Origin: Bifidobacterium sp.
GTDB lineage: Bacteria; Actinomycetota; Actinomycetes; Actinomycetales; Bifidobacteriaceae
Direction of reading: 5' to 3'
Assembly (NCBI RefSeq): GCF_022647885.1
Contig: NZ_JALCLM010000001.1
Span: forward strand, 1,178,001-1,242,000
Length of the DNA: 64,000 bases
Positions 10,426 to 26,061 of the stretch are shown here, piece by piece; within the stretch, counting starts at the first letter, position 1; every line of letters starts with the position of its first letter. A program made the position numbers and the translations under genes. The notes under the pieces were generated by a model. That model had not been told where the DNA came from, made no database searches, and was given only the letters and a program-made list of their open reading frames with translations.

Positions 10426-11037
10426 TCAGCGATGAACCAACATCGAGATTGGTTTATAAATCAAGAAGGTCACAATACCGTGGATTGCTAATTTCAAGAG
10501 ATTAAATGGCAGAAGAATGGGAAGAATCATCTTCGCTACATCGGCGACTGAAATATTCGCATACAGGGGCGTAATAATGAGATTGCCAATTATTGCTACT
10601 GCTAGAGCACAAATCGATCCAACGATAATGCCGAGAAGAGCACCTTTTCTGGTGTGAACGCGGCGATACACCAAGGATGCTGGAACGCTCAAAGAAAGAG
10701 CCACTGCTACGGCCATAAGAGCTCCGTATGGATCAGTGAAAAGGTGAGGAACCCAAGACAGAATGCTTACAAGCACGGCTGCCATTGGTCCAAAAGCGAA
10801 ACCAGAGATGAGTGAAACAATGCCTGAGGGGTCATATTTCAAATAGGGAGCAGCAGGGAATAGCGGCAATTCGATAAAACTGGCCACTATCGATAGAGCT
10901 ACAAACAATGCATAAATGGCGATTCGTCGTGTTGACCAACGGCCTTCTTGAATATCCGTGGTCGAGTGAGGATCTCTTCTCACTGCCGAAGATTTTTTGG
11001 GATTCGAGGGTTTTGACCCATCTGAAGGCATGCTCAT
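10426..11037 (-). CDS. ribU: Riboflavin ECF transporter substrate-binding subunit RibU
   Basis: Integral membrane S component that captures riboflavin. It has about 203 residues, with a charged cytoplasmic N-terminal leader and then five to six hydrophobic helices beginning near IAIYALFVALSIV and including the family-like LFPAAPYLKYDPSGI. Substrate assignment rests mainly on the FMN riboswitch directly upstream. An ATG at 11058 lies inside the riboswitch 3' consensus, so I place the start at 11037, where CGAGG precedes ATG at normal spacing. Operon with the fused EcfAA'T. Confidence 0.88.
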   Translation of the reverse strand: MSMPSDGSKPSNPKKSSAVRRDPHSTTDIQEGRWSTRRIAIYALFVALSIVASFIELPLFPAAPYLKYDPSGIVSLISGFAFGPMAAVLVSILSWVPHLFTDPYGALMAVAVALSLSVPASLVYRRVHTRKGALLGIIVGSICALAVAIIGNLIITPLYANISVADVAKMILPILLPFNLLKLAIHGIVTFLIYKPISMLVHR

Positions 11038-11050
11038 ATTGAGCCTCGTT

Positions 11051-11192
11051 TCTTTCATCCGGACTGTAACCGTTGGCCTCGGATTCTCACCGAATCAGCC
11101 GCTTGCGCGGGTCGCGGGCTTCGGGTTGTCGTCGTTATTATTTTCGACGCTCCCGTTACCGCCAGTAAGGAGTTGCACCTTCCCTGAAACTG
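11051..11192 (-). promoter_or_regulatory. FMN riboswitch (RFN element)
   Basis: Read on the minus strand, it has the RFN blocks in order: CAGGGAAGGTGCAACTCC, CTGGCGGTAA, CCCGCGA, GGTGAGAATCCGAGGCC, ACGGTTACAGTCCGGATGAA. The P1 stem pairs GTTTC with GAAAGAAAC. The ribU ribosome site GAGG falls a few bases after the 3' end, so FMN binding probably hides it and represses translation. Confidence 0.95.
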
Positions 11193-11328
11193 ACGACACC
11201 AATTTATCACAGACTGTCAAGCTCAGGGAGAAGGCCTGCTGTTGCGATTTGGAAGGTCAATGAAGCGTAGGCGTGTTTCAATATGACAGCAGATGCATAG
11301 GTATTTAAGGCGTGCAACAATAGAGAGC

Positions 11329-12312
11329 ATGGATAAAGTGGCAATTGTTGTGGTGACTTATCGCAGGCAGGAACTGCTGGCGACACTCTTTGAATCAATA
11401 CTCAAACTCACGACAGCTCCTTGGCGAGTTGTAATCGTTGATAATGAGCAATCTGACCAGACTTCACGGATGGTTCAAGAGTTCGAAAGCAGAGTCACCA
11501 CACAATGGGGAAAAACCATAGCTGATGCTCACGGTGGTGATAGTCGTGTGGTTTACGCCCCTCAGAGTGACAACCTCGGGGGAGCTGGTGGATTCTCAGC
11601 TGGAGTGAAGCGTGCATATGAACTCGGAGCTCAGTGGTTTTGGGTGATGGACGATGATGTCGCTGTCGAACCAGAAGGACTTGAAAAACTTGCGAAGTGG
11701 TCAGATACCCATGACGTTATTCAAGGCTCACGCCTAGATTATGACGGTGGTCCGTTTTATTGGCAGTATCATTTCATAGTTTCCATGGGCATCCCCGACC
11801 CGATTGCACCAGCAGCATTTGGTCAAGCAGGTTATAGAGTGATGAATACGATGTGTTTTGAAGGTGGTTTCTTCGCCAGACGTGTGGTCGAGAAGATTGG
11901 TTTTCCTGATCCACGATTCTTCATCTATTGGGATGACACCTTGTACGGGTATCTTGCCAGTAAAGTGACCACGCCGATCGTGGTTCCTGATGTGGTGATG
12001 CGAAGAACCAGAGAGATTGGCAACTGGGATATTGCCGGTGTTCGTCAGCTTAATTCAACATCAGATATGAATCGCTATCACATTATGCGCAACAGGGGCT
12101 ATATGGCCCGATACTTTATGCAGCACGGTGATTATCGTCCAATGCTATTTGGGCTCGGCACTGCTGCTACTTTTGCCAAAGAAGTCATCAGACTCGTTGC
12201 TGTGGATCGTGGCAGCTTCGGCACCGGTATAAAAAAGCTGATAACAGGGTGGTGGGATTCAAGAAAACTTCTTCACGACTCTACGTGGAAGCCAATGCCG
12301 CCGCTTCAGTAG
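11329..12312 (+). CDS. Family 2 glycosyltransferase, GlfT1/rhamnosyltransferase-like
   Basis: A 327-residue cytoplasmic or membrane-associated GT-A enzyme that moves a sugar from a nucleotide donor to a cell-surface glycan. The N-terminus VAIVVVTYRRQELL is the GT2 nucleotide-binding strand. NLGGAGGFSAG and the metal-binding WVMDDDVAVEP follow, then FYWDD-like FIYWDD. The COG1216 group includes galactofuranosyl and rhamnosyl transferases; the exact sugar is unknown. The start at 11329 has AGAG at good spacing; the Met at 11293 has none. Confidence 0.82.
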   Translation: MDKVAIVVVTYRRQELLATLFESILKLTTAPWRVVIVDNEQSDQTSRMVQEFESRVTTQWGKTIADAHGGDSRVVYAPQSDNLGGAGGFSAGVKRAYELGAQWFWVMDDDVAVEPEGLEKLAKWSDTHDVIQGSRLDYDGGPFYWQYHFIVSMGIPDPIAPAAFGQAGYRVMNTMCFEGGFFARRVVEKIGFPDPRFFIYWDDTLYGYLASKVTTPIVVPDVVMRRTREIGNWDIAGVRQLNSTSDMNRYHIMRNRGYMARYFMQHGDYRPMLFGLGTAATFAKEVIRLVAVDRGSFGTGIKKLITGWWDSRKLLHDSTWKPMPPLQ

Positions 12313-12326
12313 TGCAGAATGCGTTT

Positions 12327-12430
12327 GTGTAGGGATTTTCCTTGTACCAAGGCAAGCGTCTAATCAGAATCGTTGCAATTTCAATGATCTCAAATCACGA
12401 TACTGCCCAGTATTAAGAAAATCCCTACAC
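12327..12430. repeat. 104-bp palindromic element, copy 2 (inverted relative to copy 1)
   Basis: Ends GTGTAGGGATTTTC and GAAAATCCCTACAC. Compared by eye with the reverse complement of 2820-2924 it shows four substitutions and one single-base gap. It lies between the convergent glycosyltransferase and nitroreductase genes, 15 bp after the first stop. The left flank is GCGTTT, the complement of the AAACGG-type flank seen on copy 1. Confidence 0.9.
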
Positions 12431-12456
12431 AAACATTCGGTACCGGTACGACGCTG

Positions 12457-13239
12457 TTACGGACGAGTAAAAGCAGCCTTATCTCCCCACTGCCAGGTGC
12501 CACCACCTGCACCTATCTGAAAATGAAGCTTCGCTATACCTAAATCATTGAGCAAAAAATGGCTTGAAGCTCCTGGAGTGATATATGCCGTGACGCTCTT
12601 CGATGAGGCTTCGTAGCGGAAGCGTGTGGTTTGACGATTCATCGCTGAAGGTGCTTTCAATGCTGCTCTAACACCATCGAGAAACCAGCTCGGAGCAGCA
12701 TTACGCTCATGATCGTCCATCTCAGAAGTTGCTTCCGCGAGCGTGATTGATGAACGATGGTTTAGCTGTTCTTCACGTAGTTCTGTGAAGCTTGAAGAGA
12801 GCATACGAGCTTGATCTGCTGGATATCCAATGGTGATTCCCAAATACAGGGCTTCGTCCGGATTTATAGAGCAGCGTTGCTCTGCAGCTTGACGATCCCA
12901 GCTACCTGCTACCCATCCAGTGCCGAGTCCAAACAGTGTGGCAGCAAGCACAATACGTTGTGCATAAAAGCCTGCTTGTTCATGGCTTATTGCCGACTGA
13001 CTCGGACCGACTATCGCGATGACATTGTTAGCATTGGTGAAATGCCCCGAGGTATTGGCTTCAGCGAATACCTCGGGACAGTCGTTAATAAGCTGAATAT
13101 GTAGTCCAGAGAGCGTATTGACTGCTGAGATTGTTGCATTAATTTTTCGGATATGGTCTTCAGCAAGTGATTCTGGATCGTAATTTCTGGTGGTTTTTCG
13201 TATGTCAATTGCGTCAATCAGACGTGTATGTTCTGCCAT
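12457..13239 (-). CDS. Nitroreductase-family protein (TM1586-like)
   Basis: A 260-residue soluble FMN-dependent oxidoreductase candidate. It has the nitroreductase-like opening AIDIRKTTRNYDPESL and a central region EQAGFYAQRIVLAATLFGLGTGWVAG typical of a two-lobed nitroreductase fold, then a second half with APSAMNRQ. It matches the putative TM1586-type nitroreductases, which lack clear substrate data. It is monocistronic with a very short 5' region. The function beyond flavin-linked reduction is not inferable. Confidence 0.7.
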   Translation of the reverse strand: MAEHTRLIDAIDIRKTTRNYDPESLAEDHIRKINATISAVNTLSGLHIQLINDCPEVFAEANTSGHFTNANNVIAIVGPSQSAISHEQAGFYAQRIVLAATLFGLGTGWVAGSWDRQAAEQRCSINPDEALYLGITIGYPADQARMLSSSFTELREEQLNHRSSITLAEATSEMDDHERNAAPSWFLDGVRAALKAPSAMNRQTTRFRYEASSKSVTAYITPGASSHFLLNDLGIAKLHFQIGAGGGTWQWGDKAAFTRP

Positions 13240-13404
13240 AACTATATTATTATGCTTGCGTCAAGTAATTTCTACTTTTGCCAAGTCATATGGCGTGGCA
13301 TATGGGATGTGGTAGGGATATGATGCATGCATACCAGTCCGATGCTATTCATTTCGGTGGGTGTATATGGGCACTAAGAGTTTCCAGTAACAAGGAGATC
13401 AAGG

Positions 13405-14166
13405 ATGATTGAGACAGCGCAGGCATTTGGCATTGATATTGGCGGTTCAGGCATCAAAGGTGCTCCTGTCGATTTGACTATCGGTGACTTTGCAGAACCG
13501 CGATGGAAGATTTTAACTCCTGAGGAGTCAACTCCCGAAGCTGTTGGTGCGATTACTAAGCAAATGCTTGAGCATTTTGAAGTTCCTGAAGATGTGCCTG
13601 TTGGTATTGCTTTTCCTGCCCCTATTAAGCCTGGCAAGACTCTAGATTTCATGGCAAACCTTGACAAGTCTTGGCTCGGTGTAGATGTTCAGGAAGTATT
13701 CAGCGAAGCATGTGGCCGTCCTGTCAACGTAGTAAATGACGCCGATGCTGCTGGTCTTGCAGAAGTTCAGTTTGGTGCAGCCAAAGGTGAGAAGGGTTTG
13801 GTCATTGCTACCACGCTTGGTACTGGTATCGGTACTGCCATTATTTATGACGGTGTATTGGTTCCTAACAGCGAGTTAGGTCACTTGACTTTGAAAGATC
13901 AGGATGCCGAGAAGTATGCCGCGGCTTCAGTTCGTGAACAGAAGAATCTTGGCTACAAGAAGTGGGCTGGTCGTCTGACGAAGTATTACAGCCTTCTAGA
14001 AACGTATCTCAATCCTGACCTGTTTGTTGTCGGCGGAGGTGTTAGCCGTATGAGCGAGAAATTCCTGCCGCTGATCGATATTAAAACACCAATTGTCCCT
14101 GCTAAATTGCGTAATCAAGCCGGCATTGTTGGTGCAGCTTACTTCGCCAGCATTCACCAGGACTGA
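13405..14166 (+). CDS. ppgK: Polyphosphate glucokinase
   Basis: A ROK-fold kinase that phosphorylates glucose using polyphosphate (and usually ATP), feeding the bifid shunt. It has 253 residues, normal for the family. The N-terminal phosphate loop FGIDIGGSGIKGAPVD is the PpgK hallmark, NDADAAGLAE holds the catalytic Asp, and LGTGIGTAI is the second phosphate motif. As expected for PpgK, the long ROK zinc-binding segment is absent. The start follows AAGGAG. Monocistronic. Confidence 0.93.
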   Translation: MIETAQAFGIDIGGSGIKGAPVDLTIGDFAEPRWKILTPEESTPEAVGAITKQMLEHFEVPEDVPVGIAFPAPIKPGKTLDFMANLDKSWLGVDVQEVFSEACGRPVNVVNDADAAGLAEVQFGAAKGEKGLVIATTLGTGIGTAIIYDGVLVPNSELGHLTLKDQDAEKYAAASVREQKNLGYKKWAGRLTKYYSLLETYLNPDLFVVGGGVSRMSEKFLPLIDIKTPIVPAKLRNQAGIVGAAYFASIHQD

Positions 14167-14358
14167 TCTCTCAAACTTATCTCTACGGCTGATTGTTGTA
14201 ACTAGGGGAGAGTAACAATACCTCACAGGAACACCTGGCAAATATACGTAGAGCAGGCACTTTGTGTGTAGCGCAATTCAAGAGTTTTCGCGTTACCACA
14301 GAGTGCCTTTGTTGTTGCTGCTGATCGTGTGCCGAGGCCGTAGCGTACTTTTAATACA

Positions 14359-15591
14359 GTGAACACAGCTATACGGTTTTCTTCAAGAACAGTGCCCAAT
14401 GATCCTAATCCCATAGCACTCGCAGAGGCCCAAGCGCGAAGTACTGGGCATGCCTTATGCAAGCTCAACGATTCCAACCCGACGAAACACGGATTGGGGC
14501 CTGAGCTTATTGCACAAGTTTATGATGCTGATCCGAAGGGACCACAAGACTCTCGGATAATGCTGTCAAAAATGCTCAGCCGCCGCAATTATCAATACTG
14601 TGACAGCTCTAACTGCACAGAGAGTCAGGGCAATGTTGATCCAGAAGATATCTATTTACTCAGCTCGACATCGCAAGCATACTCTTGGCTTATCAAGTTG
14701 TTATGCGATGCAGAAGATGTTGTTCTGATACCGAAACCTGGCTATCCACTCATCGAATCGATTGCTCGATTGGAATGTGTTAACGCCATCAGTTACCCAC
14801 TGCATTATGACGGTTCGTGGACCATCGATATAGCAGCAATTCGCGAAATGATGGTCAACGATGTCGGAGGGCACATCAAGGCTTTGGTGCTGATTAATCC
14901 CAACAACCCCACAGCATCTTACGTCCGCGAAGAAGAGCGTAAAGCAGTGGTGGAACTTTGCAAGCAGCATGGTGTAGCGATTATTGCCGATGAAGTGTTT
15001 TTTGACTATGCGCTTACAGATCGAGAGCAAGCATCTCCAAGAAGAAGATTTGCAGGAGAGCGGCAAGTCCTGACCTTTGCTCTGGATGGTTTTTCCAAGA
15101 TGCTTGCGGCTCCTCACGCCAAAGTTGGGTGGATACAACTTTCAGGGCCCGAGTCTGATGTTCGAGAAGCACAAATACGATTGGATGCTATCGCTGATGA
15201 CTATCTACCCATGAGCGCGCTTATCACATGCCATATGTCGCAGATGCTTGCTCTTATCGACTCACAACTTGCTTTGGTACGTCAGCGAATCGTTGATAAC
15301 TATGCTTTGCTGAGACAGCTGTTAGCCGAGGATCACTTTGGGCTGGTTGATGTCCTACGAGCTGAGGGAGGTTGGAATGTGCTACTGCGCGTTCCAGCAG
15401 TTATTGATGAAGATGACCTAGTACTCGCACTCATCAAACACCATAAACTCACGGCACAACCAGGATATTTTTTTGATATGGCTTCCAACGGATTCTTGGC
15501 ACTGTCATTATTGCCAGAACATGCAGAATTTGCAAGCAACGTACGTGATGTGCTGAGTGAAGTCCATTCACAGCTATCCATTGAAGCGTAG
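14359..15591 (+). CDS. Class I/II PLP-dependent aminotransferase
   Basis: A 410-residue fold-type I aminotransferase. INPNNPTAS (about 179-187) and DEVFFDY (about 211-217) contact the cofactor, and Lys247 in GFSKMLAAP should carry PLP. KLNDSNPTKHG at the N-terminus forms the substrate lid typical of the AspC/AlaA group. The amino-acid substrate is not determinable. The start is GTG and has no clear ribosome site, so it may be leaderless or start slightly downstream. It ends a few bases from a convergent membrane gene. Confidence 0.82.
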   Translation: MNTAIRFSSRTVPNDPNPIALAEAQARSTGHALCKLNDSNPTKHGLGPELIAQVYDADPKGPQDSRIMLSKMLSRRNYQYCDSSNCTESQGNVDPEDIYLLSSTSQAYSWLIKLLCDAEDVVLIPKPGYPLIESIARLECVNAISYPLHYDGSWTIDIAAIREMMVNDVGGHIKALVLINPNNPTASYVREEERKAVVELCKQHGVAIIADEVFFDYALTDREQASPRRRFAGERQVLTFALDGFSKMLAAPHAKVGWIQLSGPESDVREAQIRLDAIADDYLPMSALITCHMSQMLALIDSQLALVRQRIVDNYALLRQLLAEDHFGLVDVLRAEGGWNVLLRVPAVIDEDDLVLALIKHHKLTAQPGYFFDMASNGFLALSLLPEHAEFASNVRDVLSEVHSQLSIEA

Positions 15592-15615
15592 AGCTAATCA
15601 GCAGCAGGTGCTTCC

Positions 15616-17916
15616 TCACTGGAGCAATGAAAACCAGCTTTGCATATTGGCATATGCGTCAGGATTAGCGCGCATGTCAATTGCTACGCCTGCAAGCAGA
15701 CTAATCAGCACGCCCAAGAGAACAAGGGCTGTGATCATCCCGAGAATGATTCCTCTCGTGCTGTTGGCTAGGTTGTTATGAGCGTCAAGTTGCGTGGCTG
15801 CTGACATATGAGGAGCCTTAAAGTCTGGTAACCCCCTTCTCTCAGCGATAGCACACAGTACAATCATCGCTCCCAAAGCGAAGAGCAAACCGAAATCTGC
15901 CATGTATCGCCAAACAAAACCCCCAACAATCGTGTCGAATGTAGCAATAATGAAGCCCAATATAGGCAGAGACCAGGCTAGTGAATAGATTCTGCGTGAA
16001 CGCAACAATCGTCGAAGCCCAGGAAGTAATACCACGAGTATCAATGCAGGGCAGAGTATCAGCAGACCTCCAATGCCACTTTCGGTATATTGCCATCTAG
16101 GCAGTGGAGCAGGAGCGTAGTTCACCCATGGAAATTGAGCACTCAAACTCAATGGTTGTACGAAATAATAACCAAGAACATATGGAATATTGTCAAGGGG
16201 AGTTTGGTACTCCTGCAAATTGACAACAGTTACCTGATTCAGATTGCCGAAGTTTAAGAAGGAAGCAAAGCGCCAATAGTTATATGCTAAAGCACCTAAT
16301 ACAGCCAGCGTGGCGGGAAGCACTGCACTGATAGCAAATTTGAGCATTGAGACGAAGTGATTTGGAGCTTCAACGATGCCAGCGTAACGATGTCTGCTGT
16401 GTCGTGGTAGTAACGATACAAACTCGTCCCAGAAGATGGGAATTGCCAACAAACACAGCAATACGAAAGGCGGTCGGCAAGCAATATTAGCGCCTAGACA
16501 GAGTGAACCGAGTGCCATGCGCCGAAGCGACAAGGTGGTGACGATGTTACCGCGCAAAGTACCTTGGATGTCAGAATATCGCCATAATCGTGTCCCTGTT
16601 GACGTGTTGACCCTTCGTGCACCGAGCCATAGCCAAAGACCAAGTGCGCTTAAGGCCAATGAGGCAGCGAAGGGTACCGTGTAGAAATTGCCTTTATGCC
16701 ATAGATACACCATATTGGAAGCGGTAATGCAGATTAGAGAGCTTAAAACCATTACAGCAACTGGGATAGAACTAAAGTGTCGGTGGATGATGCGTGCACA
16801 CAACAGAATCATCATCACACATGCGATGAACAGTAGTAGAGCGCTCGCAGCCTCTGAAGGTAGCATCAGCCCGCCAGGTACCCATAGAGATGTTATGGCT
16901 TGGTAGGGAAGGAACAGCACCACAGCTGGTAGCACTCCGAAATATGAGTACCAACGTCCCTCAAACAACACGTAATCCCAGTAGATAGGCTGTGTTCCTT
17001 GATCTAGGAGTTGTTGCCTGGTCTCGACGTTGAGTGGGTTTCTACTGAGCAGAAGTTGGTCGGGCACTTTGAGATTGAGCCACGGTCTGCCATGCAATAG
17101 GGCATCAGCAACGTAGCCATATTGATTGAAATCATAGGTGTACCCGTTGGGGTTGTGGAATATCTGTTGCCCCGGCCATACGATGACGTGAACGGTGATG
17201 TATGCGGTGAGTATCGCCAGTGGAGCCAGTAAGCCACATAAGAGCAGCTGTTGCTTGCGCTGTGCTATGTCAAATTTTGTGCGCCACAACCATGAGTGTG
17301 GTAAGAAGGCTATGACGATTAATGCTATGAGAACGAGTATTGCTATTCGCATCACATCAACATGCCATGGAATTCGAGGATTGACGTTGAATCCTGAAAT
17401 AGTAATGGTAGTTCCAGTGGGTTCTTGAATCCATAAGCGCAACTTGTCTGCAGATGTTGTTGATTCGGTGCTGCGAAGATAGTTGCTGGTGAGCACAGTG
17501 TTGCGAACAGTGGTAACTCTGCTGGCGTGCCATGATGTTTGGTTATCGTCTTGAGTGCTGAGAGTATCAAGTCTTACTCGAACACTGGTGGTGACTTCTT
17601 GACTCTCAGAGTTCTGGGAATGGGAAATCTGCTTGGTGAAATTCACCTTGACGTAGCCAACTTTGGTGTTGACATGCTGCAATTCAATATATGCTTTTGT
17701 GGGTTCCGTTACGGTCAACAGTCCATGCTCATCTTTACTTAGTCCAGAGCCGATGACGGTTGATACTTGTGATGATGGGTGATTGTCGAGGTAACGCATG
17801 GACAGCAGATGAGGCATGTTAAACACGAGTAATTCGCATAGCAATACCGCCAAAACAGCCAGAATGTATCTCAAGCGATGGCGTTGGCATGCTTTGGCAG
17901 GGTGGGGAGCAATCAC
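15616..17916 (-). CDS. Large polytopic membrane protein of unknown function
   Basis: A 766-residue protein starting at GTG. A basic N-terminus and one membrane helix (about 15-37) precede an extracytoplasmic Ser/Thr-rich beta-like domain (about 40-185). About ten further helices follow from about residue 190. Loop segments such as LLHGRPWLNL and YWDYVLFEGRWYSYFGVLP recall GT-C type membrane glycosyltransferases, but no catalytic motif is certain. A role in surface polysaccharide or glycan assembly is only a suggestion. It is divergent from the giant TPR gene. Confidence 0.6.
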   Translation of the reverse strand: MIAPHPAKACQRHRLRYILAVLAVLLCELLVFNMPHLLSMRYLDNHPSSQVSTVIGSGLSKDEHGLLTVTEPTKAYIELQHVNTKVGYVKVNFTKQISHSQNSESQEVTTSVRVRLDTLSTQDDNQTSWHASRVTTVRNTVLTSNYLRSTESTTSADKLRLWIQEPTGTTITISGFNVNPRIPWHVDVMRIAILVLIALIVIAFLPHSWLWRTKFDIAQRKQQLLLCGLLAPLAILTAYITVHVIVWPGQQIFHNPNGYTYDFNQYGYVADALLHGRPWLNLKVPDQLLLSRNPLNVETRQQLLDQGTQPIYWDYVLFEGRWYSYFGVLPAVVLFLPYQAITSLWVPGGLMLPSEAASALLLFIACVMMILLCARIIHRHFSSIPVAVMVLSSLICITASNMVYLWHKGNFYTVPFAASLALSALGLWLWLGARRVNTSTGTRLWRYSDIQGTLRGNIVTTLSLRRMALGSLCLGANIACRPPFVLLCLLAIPIFWDEFVSLLPRHSRHRYAGIVEAPNHFVSMLKFAISAVLPATLAVLGALAYNYWRFASFLNFGNLNQVTVVNLQEYQTPLDNIPYVLGYYFVQPLSLSAQFPWVNYAPAPLPRWQYTESGIGGLLILCPALILVVLLPGLRRLLRSRRIYSLAWSLPILGFIIATFDTIVGGFVWRYMADFGLLFALGAMIVLCAIAERRGLPDFKAPHMSAATQLDAHNNLANSTRGIILGMITALVLLGVLISLLAGVAIDMRANPDAYANMQSWFSLLQ

Positions 17917-18040
17917 GAACCTTATTCTATACAGTCACCTTGCTATATATACGTGTGTATGTGTATGCACAAGATCATGAGCGTGTGTTCACGCCTTATT
18001 CTTAGGGCAAGATGTCGGGTTGAATTGGGAGAATACCCCT

Positions 18041-24245
<6,205 letters not shown>

Positions 24246-24473
24246 TGTAGTCGTTTCAGGCGGTGGCTCTGAGGAGTATGCATGTTTGTGATATCTCGAT
24301 CCACATTGTTGACGTGTCGTATGTAGGTGTGCATGCTGCACTGTCTCGTCTCGTCTCGTGCAAGATGCATGAGGCAAGACTGCGCAGGGGAGTTTTCACC
24401 GGCTCTGCACAATATTGTATGAGCAGCAGCATTAGGGTAGTTGAGCAAGGTTGAATGAGGAGATGAGTCAAAC

Positions 24474-25628
24474 ATGAGTATGACCATGATGCACACCAAC
24501 GAAGAGTCTGCTTCGCAAAGCATCGAGCAACATCTCTATCAGCGATTGAGCAAAGTTATCGATCCTGAACTTGGCCGGTCAATTACAGATATGGGCATGA
24601 TTGTTTCTATAGAAGCAGTGCCGAGAGTGCCGTCTGTCGAGAACGGTATTGCCGCATACGATGTTGTGGTTCAAGTCGAGCTAACCGTGAAAGGGTGCCC
24701 GCTCTCCGAGACTATTACTAATCAAATTAAGGGCGCCATTTCTTCATATCCTTCAGCTGATTTAACTCCACATATTGAAGTGTCATCGATGAGTAAAGAG
24801 AAACTCTCGCACTTGGTGGAGGGGCTTAAAGAGGCCAGAAGAAGCAACCCATTCACGAAAAAAGATGTGAAAACTAGGATTTTTGCTATTGCCTCTGGTA
24901 AAGGTGGCGTAGGAAAATCCTCGATAACTGCGAATTTGGCAGCTACCTTTGCTTCGCTTGGGTATGACACTGCAGCAATCGATGCTGATATTTATGGATT
25001 TTCACTGCCTTCAATTTTTGGTGTGCACACTCAACCTACGAATCTCAACGGCATGCTGATGCCAGTGACTGCGTGGGGAGTAAAGCTTATGTCCATTGGA
25101 ATGTTCACGGGTGCAGACCGTGCGATTCTGTGGAGAGGTCCACGTTTGCAGCGTTCACTCGAGCAGTTTCTTTCCGATGTGTGGTGGGGTGAGCCTGATG
25201 TACTTCTTCTTGACCTTGCTCCAGGCACGGGAGATATGGCTATTTCGGTTGCGCAGACCCTGCCTAATGCTGAGCTGGTGATTGTGACAACTCCTCAACC
25301 TTCTGCTTCAGAGGTTGCAGTACGTTCTGGTCTAGTTGCTTTGCAAGTACCTATGAAGGTTCGCGGCGTTGTCGAGAATATGAGTTGGTTCGATCATCAA
25401 GGTGAGCATCTACATATCTTTGGTGAGGGTGGGGGCGAACGGGTATCCGAGCGATTGACGCATGCTCTGCAATATCCAGTGCCGTTATTGTCACAATTGC
25501 CCTTGGAAACCGATATGCGTACAACTGCGGAGTCGGGACGTCCAGCAGTGCTCAACAAAGATGGGGCACTCGATAATTCAGCCTTGGCTCAATCCTTCAA
25601 AAAACTCGCTTTATCCCTGATGTCATAG
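24474..25628 (+). CDS. Mrp/ApbC iron-sulfur cluster carrier ATPase with N-terminal MIP18 domain
   Basis: A cytoplasmic P-loop protein that carries Fe-S clusters to apoenzymes. Residues about 15-115 form a MIP18 (DUF59) domain (VIDPELGRSITDMGMI). The Mrp/ParA-type ATPase follows with the deviant Walker A SGKGGVGKSS and DADIYGFS switch. The usual C-terminal CxxC pair of Mrp is not evident: NMSW takes the place of NMS.F.C. That may alter cluster binding. GAGGAG lies 11 bases before the ATG. 384 residues, normal size. Confidence 0.88.
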   Translation: MSMTMMHTNEESASQSIEQHLYQRLSKVIDPELGRSITDMGMIVSIEAVPRVPSVENGIAAYDVVVQVELTVKGCPLSETITNQIKGAISSYPSADLTPHIEVSSMSKEKLSHLVEGLKEARRSNPFTKKDVKTRIFAIASGKGGVGKSSITANLAATFASLGYDTAAIDADIYGFSLPSIFGVHTQPTNLNGMLMPVTAWGVKLMSIGMFTGADRAILWRGPRLQRSLEQFLSDVWWGEPDVLLLDLAPGTGDMAISVAQTLPNAELVIVTTPQPSASEVAVRSGLVALQVPMKVRGVVENMSWFDHQGEHLHIFGEGGGERVSERLTHALQYPVPLLSQLPLETDMRTTAESGRPAVLNKDGALDNSALAQSFKKLALSLMS

Positions 25629-25642
25629 GGTCATTTACGATT

Positions 25643-25746
25643 GTGTAGGGATTTGGAAAGAAACGCTGAATGAGTACTGTCGAATGTGTTGATATTTCAA
25701 CGTTTTCGTGCAACGACTTGCCATGAATAATAGAAAATCCCTACAC
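25643..25746. repeat. 104-bp palindromic element, copy 3
   Basis: Ends GTGTAGGGATTT and AAATCCCTACAC. The core has its own hairpin, CGAA-GT-GTTGA/TCAAC-GT-TTCG around TATT. It lies between mrp and the ABC-F gene, which point the same way, 14 bp after the mrp stop. The right flank is AAACGGCGGAGGTC, resembling ACGGTGGAGGTC after the 45223 element. Confidence 0.88.
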
Positions 25747-26061
25747 AAACGGCGGAGGTCTTGCTACACTCGCATCAGTAACACGTGAGGTTCCCCCAAA
25801 TGCCAAGGGAACTGCAAACAAGGAGTTCTTCTGACGATTTCCCGATAACAGACGAGGCGGCATATAGCCAAAGTTGCTTGAAGTATGCCTCAATACTGCA
25901 ATGTCTGTGGAAATTGATTACTTAATGACTTACCAGTAAGCAGCTATATCATCAGACCCTTAGCTCGCTAATAATTCCCACATGTTCGTTAGCATTGAGG
26001 CATTCCGTTCTCGTCATCACACATCTATCAACCTTCATCTTGATATGTGAATCGAGGAATA
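25747..26061 (+). promoter_or_regulatory. Leader region of the ABC-F gene
   Basis: This 315-bp stretch has no convincing gene. It contains a hairpin GTTCCC/GGGAAC at 25790-25812, closely followed by an AAGGAG without a good open frame. ABC-F resistance genes are often controlled by attenuating leaders; whether this one is cannot be shown here. Confidence 0.35.
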
